Below are positions 7,149 through 15,841 of a DNA stretch of 34,442 bases, one piece after another. This stretch comes from Motiliproteus sp041586615. Its GTDB lineage: Bacteria; Pseudomonadota; Gammaproteobacteria; Pseudomonadales; Balneatricaceae. The stretch spans positions 1 through 34,442 of the forward strand of contig JBFGZS010000051.1 of the NCBI GenBank assembly GCA_041586615.1, read 5' to 3'. Position 1 is the first letter of the stretch, and every line of letters starts with the position of its first letter. Below the pieces are notes generated by a model, which worked only from the letters and a program-made list of their open reading frames with translations, made no database searches and was not told the origin of the DNA. The translations under genes and the position numbers were made by a program.

Positions 7149-7832
7149 ATGATAGCCAGACGCGGCGTACCTTACTGGATCACAGCTCTTCTTTGCTGCT
7201 CACTCACGGTCTGGGCTGGCTTGGCGCGTGCTGCTATCCCTCTAACTGCCCCTCCTACGGCCCCTCCTACGGCTCCAGTAACGGCCTCGGCTTCAACAAC
7301 AATAACAACAACAACCGCCACGGCAATCCCGGTGTCTGACTCAAGCACCGCGCGGGCCTCAGCCAGCGCGTCGGCCGTCGAGACCACACTGGCGAACACG
7401 AACGAACAGTTACTCAAAGACAGTCGCGCATTACATATCAACGCCCAGGGCCTGCTGAAGCAGATCTATGCCACCGAGCATTCCATCCTGTATCCCCACG
7501 ATGACCTGGTAACGGTACTGTTTTCCCAGCGTATTGGCGCGCGTATTTTCCTGCATTATGCCGAGTTCTATATCAATGATAAGCTGATCGAAACCTACAA
7601 GTATCAGATGGGCAAGGTCGAGCTGCTGGCACACTACCGGGCCGTTCAACCGATGTTCACGACGCTGCTTTCTCCCGGCGAATATGTCGTTAGAGTCCGC
7701 ATCTATGGCCTGGCGATGGGCGGCGACCGCTTTGTCGAAGCGGAGCATGTCATTCAGAAAGGCGGGAAGCCGCTGTTTTTGGAGCTCAACAACAGCTTTC
7801 GGGAAATCGCCGTGAGTGAATGGCGCCAATAA
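7149..7832 (+). CDS. Exported hypothetical protein with an Ala/Thr/Pro-rich linker
   Basis: From the ATG at 7149 the protein has 227 residues. Residues 1-28 form a signal peptide (MIARRG, a hydrophobic core, then LARA). Residues about 29-80 are a low-complexity Ala/Thr/Ser/Pro linker. Residues about 85-227 form a conserved-looking beta-rich domain: LLKQIYATEHSILYP, VTVLFSQRIGARIFLHYAEFYIND, LLSPGEYVVRVRIYG and KPLFLELN. It resembles a periplasmic family in Pseudomonas whose members share the pattern ELLLLEQDLLFP...FLS...F.LDSVQLKLD, sometimes mislabelled as AraC regulators. That link is from memory. The frame is open back to an ATG at 7098, but the later start puts the signal peptide at the N-terminus. 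It is divergent from the Gre-like gene. Confidence 0.7.
   Translation: MIARRGVPYWITALLCCSLTVWAGLARAAIPLTAPPTAPPTAPVTASASTTITTTTATAIPVSDSSTARASASASAVETTLANTNEQLLKDSRALHINAQGLLKQIYATEHSILYPHDDLVTVLFSQRIGARIFLHYAEFYINDKLIETYKYQMGKVELLAHYRAVQPMFTTLLSPGEYVVRVRIYGLAMGGDRFVEAEHVIQKGGKPLFLELNNSFREIAVSEWRQ
7248..7271 (+). repeat. 12-base tandem duplication in a coding linker
   Basis: GCCCCTCCTACG occurs twice in a row, encoding a repeated Ala-Pro-Pro-Thr unit in the low-complexity linker of the exported protein. It is in frame, so copy number changes would alter linker length only. Confidence 0.8.
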
Positions 7833-8060
7833 CACGCCTCCCTTAACGCACAGCCTCCTTTCACCTCTCAGGGCGCGGACGCTCGGCGGCATACGTGCGG
7901 GTCGGGGTCCGCGGCAATGTGCACGTACAGGCACCCGGCAGCCCCCCGCCCCAATGCCCGCAGGCTCAGCGTAATGGTGCTGAGTACGCTGCCATCAGGC
8001 ATCGTGCTGGCCGCGCCGGATAACCTGGCCGCATAAAAACCAATCCGCCGGGTTGATAGG
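7833..8060. other. Intergenic stretch of 228 bases between the exported protein and nadE
   Basis: No clear gene or terminator. A minus-strand frame (7868-8137) overlaps the 3' end of nadE and reads partly protein-like (PDGSVLSTITLSLRAL), but it has no recognisable family or ribosome binding site. I leave it uncalled. Confidence 0.4.
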
Positions 8061-9695
8061 CTACTCGCCGGCTTCCCAACCCGAGGTAATCGGATAACGT
8101 CGATCGCGGCCGAAGCCACGCTGTGTAATACGCACACCCACCGGAGCCTGACGGCGTTTGTACTCGTTCAGATCGACCAGTCGCACGACGCGGCGGACCG
8201 TCTCTTCGGCAAACCCCTGACCGATCAGGTCATGGGCGCTGAAATCCCGCTCGACATACAGCTCCAGGATCCGATCAAGTTCTTCGTAGGGCGGCAGACT
8301 GTCTTCATCTTTCTGATCGGGGGCCAGCTCGGCGGACGGCGGCCGCGTGATCACCCGCTCGGGAATCACGGGAGACAGGCTATTGCGGTAGCGGGACAGC
8401 GCAAACACCAATGTTTTGGGCACGTCTTTGAGTACGTTGAAGCCACCGGCCATATCGCCGTAGAGCGTCGAATAACCGACCGCGTTTTCACTCTTATTAC
8501 CGGTCGTCAGCACCAGATAGCCTTTCTTGTTGGAGATCGCCATCAACAGCACGCCACGGCAGCGGGCCTGCAGGTTTTCTTCAGTCGTATCGCGCTCATG
8601 CCCCACAAATTCCTCGCGCAGCGTGGTCATGAACGCTTCATACATCGCTTCGATCGGCAGCACCGAGTACGCCACGCCCAGGGCCGTCGCTTCGGCCTGC
8701 GCATCGTCCAGACTCATCTGCGAGGTATAACGGAAGGGCATCATCACCGCTTCAACACGGTCCTTGCCCAATGCATCCACGGCAATCGCCAGGGTCAGTC
8801 CTGAATCGATACCGCCGGATAATCCCAGCACCACGCCTTTAAAACCGTTCTTGTTGGCGTAATCCCGCACCCCGAGCACCAGCGCCTGATAGACACTGGC
8901 TTCCATACCCAGCCTGCCAGAGGCGGGCATCGCGGCCTCCAGGTGACCGTTATCCAGGCGATAATCGACCGGATACAAGCCCTCTTCAAATTCCGGTGCG
9001 CTCAGTGCCTCGCTGCCATCGACGTTCATCGCCAGTGAGCCGCCGTCAAACACCAGCTCATCCTGTCCACCCACCAGGTTGGCATAGATGATCGGGAAGC
9101 CGCCCTGATGGACCCGCTGGGTCAGCAACTCGCGCCGCTGGGAGGCTTTATTACGGTGGAAAGGCGAGGCATTCAGGTTGAGCATCAGGTGAGCGCCGGC
9201 CTCACGAGCCTGCTGGACCGCTTCGGACTGCCAGATATCTTCGCACACGCTCAGGGCCACCGGCACACCATGCATTGGCACGATAGCCACCTGATCACCG
9301 GCGATAAAGTAGCGTTTTTCGTCAAAGACCTGATAATTGGGCAGGCTTTGCTTGTAGTATTCGGCGATCAACTCGCCGCCGTGAATCACACCGGCGGCGT
9401 TAAACAAGCCTTCATCGGTGTAACGCGGGTAACCAACCACCACGTACAGCGCCGGGTCCACTACGTCCTGCAGGCGCTTGAGTGCCGCACGGGTGCGCTT
9501 TTCGATGCTAGGCCTGAGTAACAGGTCTTCCGGCGGATAGCCGCATAGCGTTAATTCCGGAAACAGCACAACCTGCGCATCCAGCGACGATTTGGCGCGC
9601 TGGGCGGCCGCGATCACCTTCTCGGTATTACCCCTGATATCCCCGACCAACAGGTTCAGCTGGGCCACCACCACCCGCAAACTCTTTGCACTCAC
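8061..9695 (-). CDS. nadE: Glutamine-dependent NAD+ synthetase
   Basis: Makes NAD+ from nicotinate adenine dinucleotide, ATP and glutamine, the last step of NAD synthesis. Residues 1-260 are the nitrilase-type glutaminase domain with the Glu47-Lys115-Cys151 triad (FPELTLCGYP, YYKQSLPNY, SVCEDIWQ). Residues about 270-544 are the NAD synthetase domain with the ATP-pyrophosphatase loop SGGIDS at 293-298, LTTGNKSE and GDMAGGFNVLKDVPKT. The length of 544 residues is normal for the two-domain bacterial form. The start is GTG with GGGAG 7 bases upstream. The gene follows thiO in the same direction with a 130-base gap, so co-transcription is possible. No frameshift or missing key residue is seen. Confidence 0.96.
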   Translation of the reverse strand: MSAKSLRVVVAQLNLLVGDIRGNTEKVIAAAQRAKSSLDAQVVLFPELTLCGYPPEDLLLRPSIEKRTRAALKRLQDVVDPALYVVVGYPRYTDEGLFNAAGVIHGGELIAEYYKQSLPNYQVFDEKRYFIAGDQVAIVPMHGVPVALSVCEDIWQSEAVQQAREAGAHLMLNLNASPFHRNKASQRRELLTQRVHQGGFPIIYANLVGGQDELVFDGGSLAMNVDGSEALSAPEFEEGLYPVDYRLDNGHLEAAMPASGRLGMEASVYQALVLGVRDYANKNGFKGVVLGLSGGIDSGLTLAIAVDALGKDRVEAVMMPFRYTSQMSLDDAQAEATALGVAYSVLPIEAMYEAFMTTLREEFVGHERDTTEENLQARCRGVLLMAISNKKGYLVLTTGNKSENAVGYSTLYGDMAGGFNVLKDVPKTLVFALSRYRNSLSPVIPERVITRPPSAELAPDQKDEDSLPPYEELDRILELYVERDFSAHDLIGQGFAEETVRRVVRLVDLNEYKRRQAPVGVRITQRGFGRDRRYPITSGWEAGE

Positions 9696-9825
9696 CCTAA
9701 CGCTCCCGATTCATATTCAACGGCGCAATATTTTCCGCTATTCATGGCCGGGGAGCAAAGGTTAATCGCACACAAGTGCGCCGACGAGCGTTTTAGTCAC
9801 CTTACGCACCGCCATGCCGGCTATT

Positions 9826-10986
9826 TTACTCTTCGAACAGTTCGGGACGAGGCGCATCAGGCCGGTAGGGCGCAGGGTCGATACTGGGTGCCCGCCCCAG
9901 GATAAGATCGGCCAGCAGGCGACAGGATGCCGGGGCCAGCACCAAGCCATTACGGTAATGTCCGGCATTGACGTATAGATTGTCGCTGCCGGGCATCGCA
10001 CCGATGTAGGGGATGCCACCCGGCGAGCCGGGCCGCAGCCCTGCCCAGTGCACCTCGACCGGAAAGTCGGCTAACGCGGGTAAAATAGCCAGCGCGCTGG
10101 CGCGCAGTTGCAGGTAGGCCTCGTGGGTGGTGCGCTTATCAAAGCCATTACGCCTCAGGGTACTGCCCACGAGGATTCGACCGTCACTGCGCGGGATCAG
10201 ATAACGCCCCTGGTCTAACACCACCCGATTGAGCAGACCCGGTTTGGCTTTAAAGAGCAGCATTTCACCTTTTACCGGCTCGACCCGCACGGGGGATAAG
10301 GCCGTGTTTGACGATCGCTGATATAACGATCGCTGATTAATCAATGCCTGGTCTAGTAGCGCCGCACTCCAGGCACCACCGGTAACCACATACTGCCCAG
10401 CCCGCAGCATACGGTCTGGTGTCTGCACGCCGGCCACGCCGTTTTTCTGCATCAGCAGACGCGTCACCGGGCTGTGTTGCACTATCGTGATGCGGGGGTT
10501 GCGGGATAGGCAGGTGGCCAGGGCCGCAACCAAACGCGGGTTACGGATGCTCGCCACCTCCGGCATCCACAAGGCATCATCGACAACGCGAGGCAGCGCC
10601 GGCTCCTTCTCCGCCACAAAAGCCGGCGTTACCGACTCAAGAGGCCGCTGATGCTGCGTAGCCCAGGCCAAGGCCGCGGCGCGGTCGACAACCGACAGCA
10701 TCAGCAGCCCTTTACATCGCAGCTCGGGGTCGATCCCCGTTTCCTGCAGCAGACGCTGGCTGAGTTCACCATAAAAGGCCTGCGACCAGCTGGCTAAGCG
10801 GGTGATACTGTCCCGATAACGCCAGGGATACAGCGGAGAAACGATCCCGCCGCCGGCCCAGGACGCTTCCGCCGCCAGCTCTCGTCGTTCAACCAGGGTA
10901 ACCTGCTGGCCGGCATCCGCCAGCTCCAACGCGGTCAGCATCCCCATTACGCCACCGCCAATGATCAAGACATCCGGATCGGCCAT
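9826..10986 (-). CDS. thiO: Glycine oxidase ThiO, FAD-dependent
   Basis: Oxidises glycine to iminoglycine (dehydroglycine) for assembly of the thiazole ring of thiamine. The N-terminus has the FAD-binding Rossmann motif IIGGGVMG (residues 7-14), followed by ERRELAAEASWAGGGIVSP, characteristic of the DAAO/ThiO group. The C-terminus has the substrate and FAD segment HWAGLRPGSPGGIPYIG and NAGHYRNGLVLAPAS. The length of 386 is slightly above the usual 365-370, partly because of a short repeated LYQRS stretch around residues 220-230. A GGGAGG site precedes the ATG. No thiS or thiG is adjacent. In Pseudomonas aeruginosa a thiO-like oxidase gene also lies beside the fimT/fimU genes, so the position is conserved. 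Confidence 0.92.
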   Translation of the reverse strand: MADPDVLIIGGGVMGMLTALELADAGQQVTLVERRELAAEASWAGGGIVSPLYPWRYRDSITRLASWSQAFYGELSQRLLQETGIDPELRCKGLLMLSVVDRAAALAWATQHQRPLESVTPAFVAEKEPALPRVVDDALWMPEVASIRNPRLVAALATCLSRNPRITIVQHSPVTRLLMQKNGVAGVQTPDRMLRAGQYVVTGGAWSAALLDQALINQRSLYQRSSNTALSPVRVEPVKGEMLLFKAKPGLLNRVVLDQGRYLIPRSDGRILVGSTLRRNGFDKRTTHEAYLQLRASALAILPALADFPVEVHWAGLRPGSPGGIPYIGAMPGSDNLYVNAGHYRNGLVLAPASCRLLADLILGRAPSIDPAPYRPDAPRPELFEE

Positions 10987-11041
10987 GCGCCTCCCTACCC
11001 CTGTATAAGATTTACGTTAATCGGCACAGGCTAATGCTCAA

Positions 11042-11122
11042 GCCTGTTGATTTAGCCGCCGCCTGTTGATTTAGCCGCCGCCTGTCGCCTGTCGCCTGTC
11101 GCCTGTCGCCTGTCGCCTGTCG
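11042..11122. repeat. Heptamer array: two 19-base units followed by six CCTGTCG copies
   Basis: Two perfect copies of GCCTGTTGATTTAGCCGCC (11042-11060 and 11061-11079) run directly into six perfect tandem copies of CCTGTCG (11081-11122). All units share the core GCCTGT. The array lies in the spacer between the last pilin gene and thiO. Confidence 0.92.
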
Positions 11123-11153
11123 ATAGCAGCATACTGGCAGCGCGCCATCCGGT

Positions 11154-11765
11154 TCAAGGTATGACAACAAAACTGCAGTCATCCTCGGTACCGCGGACGC
11201 GGCCGGTATAGGGGATACGTAGCTCCCGGCGCCATGCCCCGTCCGAGTGCGGGTGATCCAAACAGAAGCTACCACTGAGTGAAAAAAGACTGCCACTGGG
11301 CTGGTAAGCCACGTAGTCACCCCGGTTCCATTTCAGGACGAAACCCGCCGGCACGGGTTCAAACTGGCGCAGTATCTGATCGCCACTGCTCAGCTCCAGG
11401 GATTTATTGTTGTTGCGGTCCTGATACAGGATCCAGCCCTGCCCCCACTCCAGCTTACCCGTGGCCTGATCACCGGCGCACTGCTGCGGATTAGCCCCAA
11501 CCCGACAGATCACCACCGACGTACCGCGCATCACGGCCTCGCTGCGGGCAAGATTTAGCGCTGTGCGCAGCTGGTTAATCACCGAATCGGCACGACTGGC
11601 ACCCACCAGGCCCTGCAGGCCAGCGGTCACCATCAGGGTAAGAATCGCCAGCAGCGTCAGCGCCAGCAGTAATTCGATCAGGGTAAAACCCGATGGCGCG
11701 CGCGGCCCACCGAAACGCCGATAACCACCGGCCACAGGGCGTGGCCCCACTGCATCCGTGCACAT
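11154..11765 (-). CDS. GspH/FimT-family minor pilin (pseudopilin), last gene of the pilus cluster
   Basis: A 203-residue prepilin. A 26-residue leader ends at Gly, followed by the class III signal G-FTLIELLLALTLLAILTLM: cleavage after Gly by PilD, Phe1 methylation and Glu5. The N1 helix is followed by the GspH-type segment LRTALNLARSEAVMRGTSVVICR. The C-terminal domain has paired cysteines (CLDHP and DDCSFVVIP), probably a disulfide. A GGAGGAA site precedes the ATG. It lies about 100 bases after pilE in the same direction. It is the second GspH-type pilin in the cluster; the first is at the operon start. It may act as FimT, linked in some bacteria to DNA binding during natural transformation, but I cannot confirm that here. 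Confidence 0.85.
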   Translation of the reverse strand: MCTDAVGPRPVAGGYRRFGGPRAPSGFTLIELLLALTLLAILTLMVTAGLQGLVGASRADSVINQLRTALNLARSEAVMRGTSVVICRVGANPQQCAGDQATGKLEWGQGWILYQDRNNNKSLELSSGDQILRQFEPVPAGFVLKWNRGDYVAYQPSGSLFSLSGSFCLDHPHSDGAWRRELRIPYTGRVRGTEDDCSFVVIP

Positions 11766-11869
11766 GGTGCTTTCCTCCAGTCATTCCTTGACGGAGCCGC
11801 CTTCCTGGCGGCCGGAGAAAAGTCTAGTCAGTAAATGAGGCCCTTGCCAGTGGAGCCTAGCCGGAAATT

Positions 11870-12316
11870 TTACTTCCAGCAGCCGGTTGTCGCAGCACCA
11901 CGGTCGCCGGTATGGGTGATCGTCAAGGTGCCGCAGGTATCACTGGCCTGGGAAGTACCCGTAATCGGTGTGGCGCGAAGACTGAAACTGGCCGTAGAAA
12001 CGGCATGGATGGTCAGATTGTAATAAGGCGTACCGTCCTTGGGTGCCTGCGTCTGATAAATGGTTGGGGCGCCGGTGTCGGCTGTCGTGCCTGGGCAGCC
12101 TGCACTGCTGCTCGTACCCGCCGTACAGTACGTGTTGTTGACCGTAAAATGTCGCTCCATCGCCGCGGCAAAGCCGACCAGCACGCCCTGCGCGTCGGCA
12201 CGGCGCGATTGCGTCACATACCCGGTGTAGGAGGGATAGGCGATCGACGCCAAAATACCAATAATGGCGACGCTGATCATGAGTTCGATCAGGGTAAAAC
12301 CGCGAAATTGCCGCAT
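11870..12316 (-). CDS. pilE: Type IV pilus minor pilin PilE
   Basis: A 148-residue prepilin with a very short leader (MRQFRG), then FTLIELMISVAIIGILASIAYPSY, the standard N-terminal pilin helix with Glu5. The DAQGVLVGFAAAMERHFTVNNTY segment is typical of PilE-like minor pilins. The C-terminal globular part has cysteines that could form the D-region disulfide (DTCGTL and GCWK at the end). An AAGGAA site lies 5 bases before the ATG. It follows pilY1 by about 107 bases. Its expected role is as a minor pilin bridging the tip complex to the major pilin fibre. It is unlikely to be the major pilin because of its operon context. Confidence 0.92.
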   Translation of the reverse strand: MRQFRGFTLIELMISVAIIGILASIAYPSYTGYVTQSRRADAQGVLVGFAAAMERHFTVNNTYCTAGTSSSAGCPGTTADTGAPTIYQTQAPKDGTPYYNLTIHAVSTASFSLRATPITGTSQASDTCGTLTITHTGDRGAATTGCWK

Positions 12317-12423
12317 CTGTTTTCCTTAATGACAGAGATTACTTACTGAAAGCCAGCAGGCCCGCGACATTCGCCAGACCTGCCCTTCATCGAACTGCGT
12401 TGTTATTGAGCGCCAAGGGTCTA

Positions 12424-15400
12424 TCAGCGCAACTGCTGCCAGGACTGGCGCGTCACGCCGCCATCCTTCGATTCCCTCGTCACCCCGATCGCGCCGCTGG
12501 TCCCCCCGCTGATCTTCAGCTCATCCTTACCGACGTCGACTATGCCGGGCGTGCGAATAATACCCCAGGCCGGCGTGCGAACCCCGGAGATGGTTTCAGC
12601 CACCGCACCGGTACCCTCCAGGTCGGCGCTGGCTTTATCGCCCACATCATAGAGTTTATTATCATTCAGGTCCCAAGGCGTCATCGGCAAGCGGTCACCA
12701 TTCAGGGCATTCAGTTCCATCATCCAACTGGTCCCGCCAACACCGCAGGGATCCTTAGACGGAATCAGGGTCACAAACACCACACGCTCACCGCGGATCA
12801 ACGGCGGATAAACCACCCGCTCGCCTTCGGTTTTACCTGGCGATTTCAGGTCGATAAACCAGCCACGTTTACCGGCGGTCATGCCTTTTTTGCTCGTAAA
12901 GCGAATATCGTGCTTTTTTGCGGTGCTGGTAAAGGGATTGTCGACATCACCGATCAAGCGTTCCAGCACGATCTTCTGTTCAACCAACACGGACGTATCG
13001 AGGGGGTCGACGGGATCGGCGGGCCTGACGTTACTGACCATCGCCCCCTTATCCAGTATGCCGTAAAAAGACTGGATACTCAGGTCATCAAGGTCAGATA
13101 CGCTGTCATACTTGCCGGTACCGAACAGCACCATCGGGTCCCCGCTGGTGTGCCTGACCGCCTGCGGCATGGCCGTTATCGGCTGGCGCTGACCGCCGGC
13201 ATCCTGCGCCACAAACAGCGGCAAGGGAGCGCCTGACGTACCGAAGGCATATGCCCACTGACCCTTATTCGTGTGGGTGGTATCCACCTTCCACAGATTA
13301 CCCTGCAGATCACCGACGTAGATCGCATCGACCGTCTTGTCGCCATCGGTATCCACCAGTAGTGGCGCCCCCATGCCGTTGGGGCTCCCCGCGCTACCGT
13401 AGTCGGTTGGCAGCGAAATAAAGTTCGTTGGATCATCCAGCTGCACCAGGTACAGCACTGATTTCTGGCTCGTGCTCTCGACGCCGTTACCAAACACCGC
13501 GTAAAAGTTGCCATCCTTGAAACGTGCGATGGACGGCGTGGACAGGGTGTAACCTAACTCCGTAAAGTCGGTCGTCGCGGCGCTGATATCCCAGAGCACC
13601 TTGCTTTCATCAAAGCTATCGGGCGCGGTGACATCCAGGGCAAACACACCGCTCCCCCCCAGACCGGACGTACCGACCAGCACCGAGTGCCAGCTTGCGC
13701 CAAAATAGGCATCGGATACTACCGGACTGCCGTCCACAAAAAATCTGTGCTGGTAGTCCGTACTGTACAACACCGGTAATTGCGCCGCTGTAGCCGAGGG
13801 AATATAAGCAAACGACTCCACGCCGGTTGTGGCGTTAAAACCGTGCAGCATGCCATCGTTAGCCCCCACGTACAGCATCGGCGTACGGCTCGCCTGGTTG
13901 GCTCGGTAGGTCTCATAGCTCGTCGCCAGGGTGCCACCGAGGCGGGCATAGCCATAATCGTCATTTCTCACGTATACCGGACTGGAATTAACGATATCGC
14001 CCAACGTGCCGGTCCGGGCACGTAAATCCAACCCATTCGGTGCTTCATTGCTTGCATCACCGCGCAGGTAACTGACATGGGCGGTTGAGGTCACCCCGGG
14101 GATGATACCCTGAATCGCCGCATAATTAGCGACCGTAAACGGCATCGCCGCGGGGGGCGACGCCAGCGAATTCCAGGCAAAGACGTTCCGTGTCGACGCA
14201 CTCGGCACTGTCGCCGTCCAGGTGGGCGTACTGGCAACCGCGCCGCTGGCCTGTACCTGGAATGCCGTCAACGATCCGGTCCAATCGCCGCTGTTAAACA
14301 GCGCCTGATAGACATGGGTGCTCGATTGCAGCCGCGTCGAACTACTCACCACGGCACTGGCGGAAGAGATGCTCGCTTCAATATCGGCAATCGCCGTTCG
14401 AAATGCCACCGTCAACGCGTTGGCGTCGGCAGCGGTCACAAACAAGCCGTCACCGTTGGCGGCCGTATCGCTCATCAATTGATCATTGATCACCTGATCA
14501 TCGGCAAAACCGATGGTATAGGTGATCAGGTTGTTCACGACCTCGCCAGCGGCATCATCCACATCGGGGCGCAAGTCGATTTCATTCAGTGCTTTGGCCA
14601 CATCGTCGAGGTAGTCACTCCCTTCAGATTCATAGCTATTGGCCGTTTTTCGGTCAAAGCCGACGGCAGGGTCCAGGTCCACACAGCCATCTGCCGCCTG
14701 CTGACAATCGCGGTCATAGTCCCGGAGCACACTGGGGATTTCACGGTCACTTTGTGGCCGTCCATCGGTGAGTAATATGGCAAAGTTTTTCTGACATTCG
14801 AAACAGATCGGCGATGCACCGCTGACCCCCGTTGCCAGTGCCGGTGTACGCGTGCCGAAAACGGTGGAGATGCTCTGATTGGTTGCAGGGGACTCATCTT
14901 TCGGGTGCAGGGTCAGTGCGCCATCGTACTGCCCGTTCACCACACAGGCCGCATCGGTCTGATTACCCGGCTGAGAACTACCGGCTGTGCCGACAAAATA
15001 ACGGCCGATATCCAGAAGCGCTTCGGCAAGCGGCGTCGAGCCGGAAGGGGTAAGCGCCGTCACCGCGCTGCTGACTGTAGCCAGATGAGTGCTAACGCCC
15101 AGGTCCGCAACCCCGGCTAAGATTTTTGCTCCGCTGCTGCCGTCGTAGGTCGATAAGCCGATGCGCACATCGCTCATGGAAGCCAACAGGTTATGCGTGG
15201 CCGCTTTGGCAACGTCGATACGGCGCTTGACTCCCGGCTTGGTACGGGAACCAGACGCCCAGCTCGGGCTTTTATCGGGGACGGTATCCGTGACACTGGG
15301 GTAGCTGGTGCCGTCGGCGCTGGAGCCAAAAAACCAGTTCAGGTAATTGCCTGTATATTGCGCGCCAAGGTAGTTACCCGGATCATAGGTTGTAGAGCCC

Positions 15401-15816
15401 GCATCACCGTACAAGCGTGCCTCGAATGAATCCCCCCCGGCAAAGCACGCCACGCTGTGCGAGGCAACGCCCGTCGCTCCGGTCCCGCCAGTCCCCCAAT
15501 CGTAGGTAGCACTGTTATAGGTAAAGTAGGCGGCACCGGTTGACGAGATCTGAATATCGACCGTTTTTCCGGATAGCGCCGACAAGACCGTCGAATCGGT
15601 ATGACAACCGTAGGTGACCGTCGCGTCAAAGGGGGCATCCGGCACCACGTTGTGCATCGATCCGGAGTTATCCAGCAACATCATGATGTTCGGCTTAGCC
15701 TTGGTGGACAGATGCAGCGGCACATCGGTGACGGCGGCCTCAACCCCGGCCGCGACCATAAACGGCATGAGGAGCACACCGCGCTTACCGAGTCGAATCA
15801 GATAGTTTCTCATCAT
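12424..15816 (-). CDS. pilY1: PilY1 pilus-tip adhesin and assembly factor
   Basis: A 1130-residue protein from the ATG at 15816, which has GGAGG 5 bases upstream; an ATG at 15828 would overlap that site. Residues 1-28 form a signal peptide. A von Willebrand A-like domain follows with the metal-site motif DNSGSM starting at residue 49, with further acidic residues and FAILLTDGRPQSD. The C-terminal half is the PilC/PilY1 beta-propeller (MLYVGANDGMLHGFNA, VLVGTSGLGGSGVFALDVT) with an EF-hand-like calcium loop DTDGDKTVDAIYVGD at about 822. An RGD lies at 585-587 within YLRGDASNE, a conserved propeller segment. PilY1 sits at the pilus tip, antagonises PilT-driven retraction when calcium-bound, and can signal surface contact. 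The length matches P. aeruginosa PilY1. Confidence 0.96.
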   Translation of the reverse strand: MMRNYLIRLGKRGVLLMPFMVAAGVEAAVTDVPLHLSTKAKPNIMMLLDNSGSMHNVVPDAPFDATVTYGCHTDSTVLSALSGKTVDIQISSTGAAYFTYNSATYDWGTGGTGATGVASHSVACFAGGDSFEARLYGDAGSTTYDPGNYLGAQYTGNYLNWFFGSSADGTSYPSVTDTVPDKSPSWASGSRTKPGVKRRIDVAKAATHNLLASMSDVRIGLSTYDGSSGAKILAGVADLGVSTHLATVSSAVTALTPSGSTPLAEALLDIGRYFVGTAGSSQPGNQTDAACVVNGQYDGALTLHPKDESPATNQSISTVFGTRTPALATGVSGASPICFECQKNFAILLTDGRPQSDREIPSVLRDYDRDCQQAADGCVDLDPAVGFDRKTANSYESEGSDYLDDVAKALNEIDLRPDVDDAAGEVVNNLITYTIGFADDQVINDQLMSDTAANGDGLFVTAADANALTVAFRTAIADIEASISSASAVVSSSTRLQSSTHVYQALFNSGDWTGSLTAFQVQASGAVASTPTWTATVPSASTRNVFAWNSLASPPAAMPFTVANYAAIQGIIPGVTSTAHVSYLRGDASNEAPNGLDLRARTGTLGDIVNSSPVYVRNDDYGYARLGGTLATSYETYRANQASRTPMLYVGANDGMLHGFNATTGVESFAYIPSATAAQLPVLYSTDYQHRFFVDGSPVVSDAYFGASWHSVLVGTSGLGGSGVFALDVTAPDSFDESKVLWDISAATTDFTELGYTLSTPSIARFKDGNFYAVFGNGVESTSQKSVLYLVQLDDPTNFISLPTDYGSAGSPNGMGAPLLVDTDGDKTVDAIYVGDLQGNLWKVDTTHTNKGQWAYAFGTSGAPLPLFVAQDAGGQRQPITAMPQAVRHTSGDPMVLFGTGKYDSVSDLDDLSIQSFYGILDKGAMVSNVRPADPVDPLDTSVLVEQKIVLERLIGDVDNPFTSTAKKHDIRFTSKKGMTAGKRGWFIDLKSPGKTEGERVVYPPLIRGERVVFVTLIPSKDPCGVGGTSWMMELNALNGDRLPMTPWDLNDNKLYDVGDKASADLEGTGAVAETISGVRTPAWGIIRTPGIVDVGKDELKISGGTSGAIGVTRESKDGGVTRQSWQQLR

Positions 15817-15841
15817 GCACCCCTCCATCCTGCTGGAATTA

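Noticed and set aside
7868..8137. 89-codon minus-strand frame overlapping the nadE 3' end
   Set aside because: It overlaps nadE in another frame and lacks a start signal. The part beyond nadE looks mildly protein-like but is too short to call.
11042..11122. CRISPR-like tandem repeats
   Set aside because: Units are 7 and 19 bases with no spacers and no cas genes. They are simple tandem repeats.
12400..13236. Long plus-strand open frame (278 codons) opposite pilY1
   Set aside because: Antisense to a clear pilY1 beta-propeller. Its composition (His, Arg and Gly rich) is what antisense frames of GC-rich genes give, and there is no ribosome binding site or known family.
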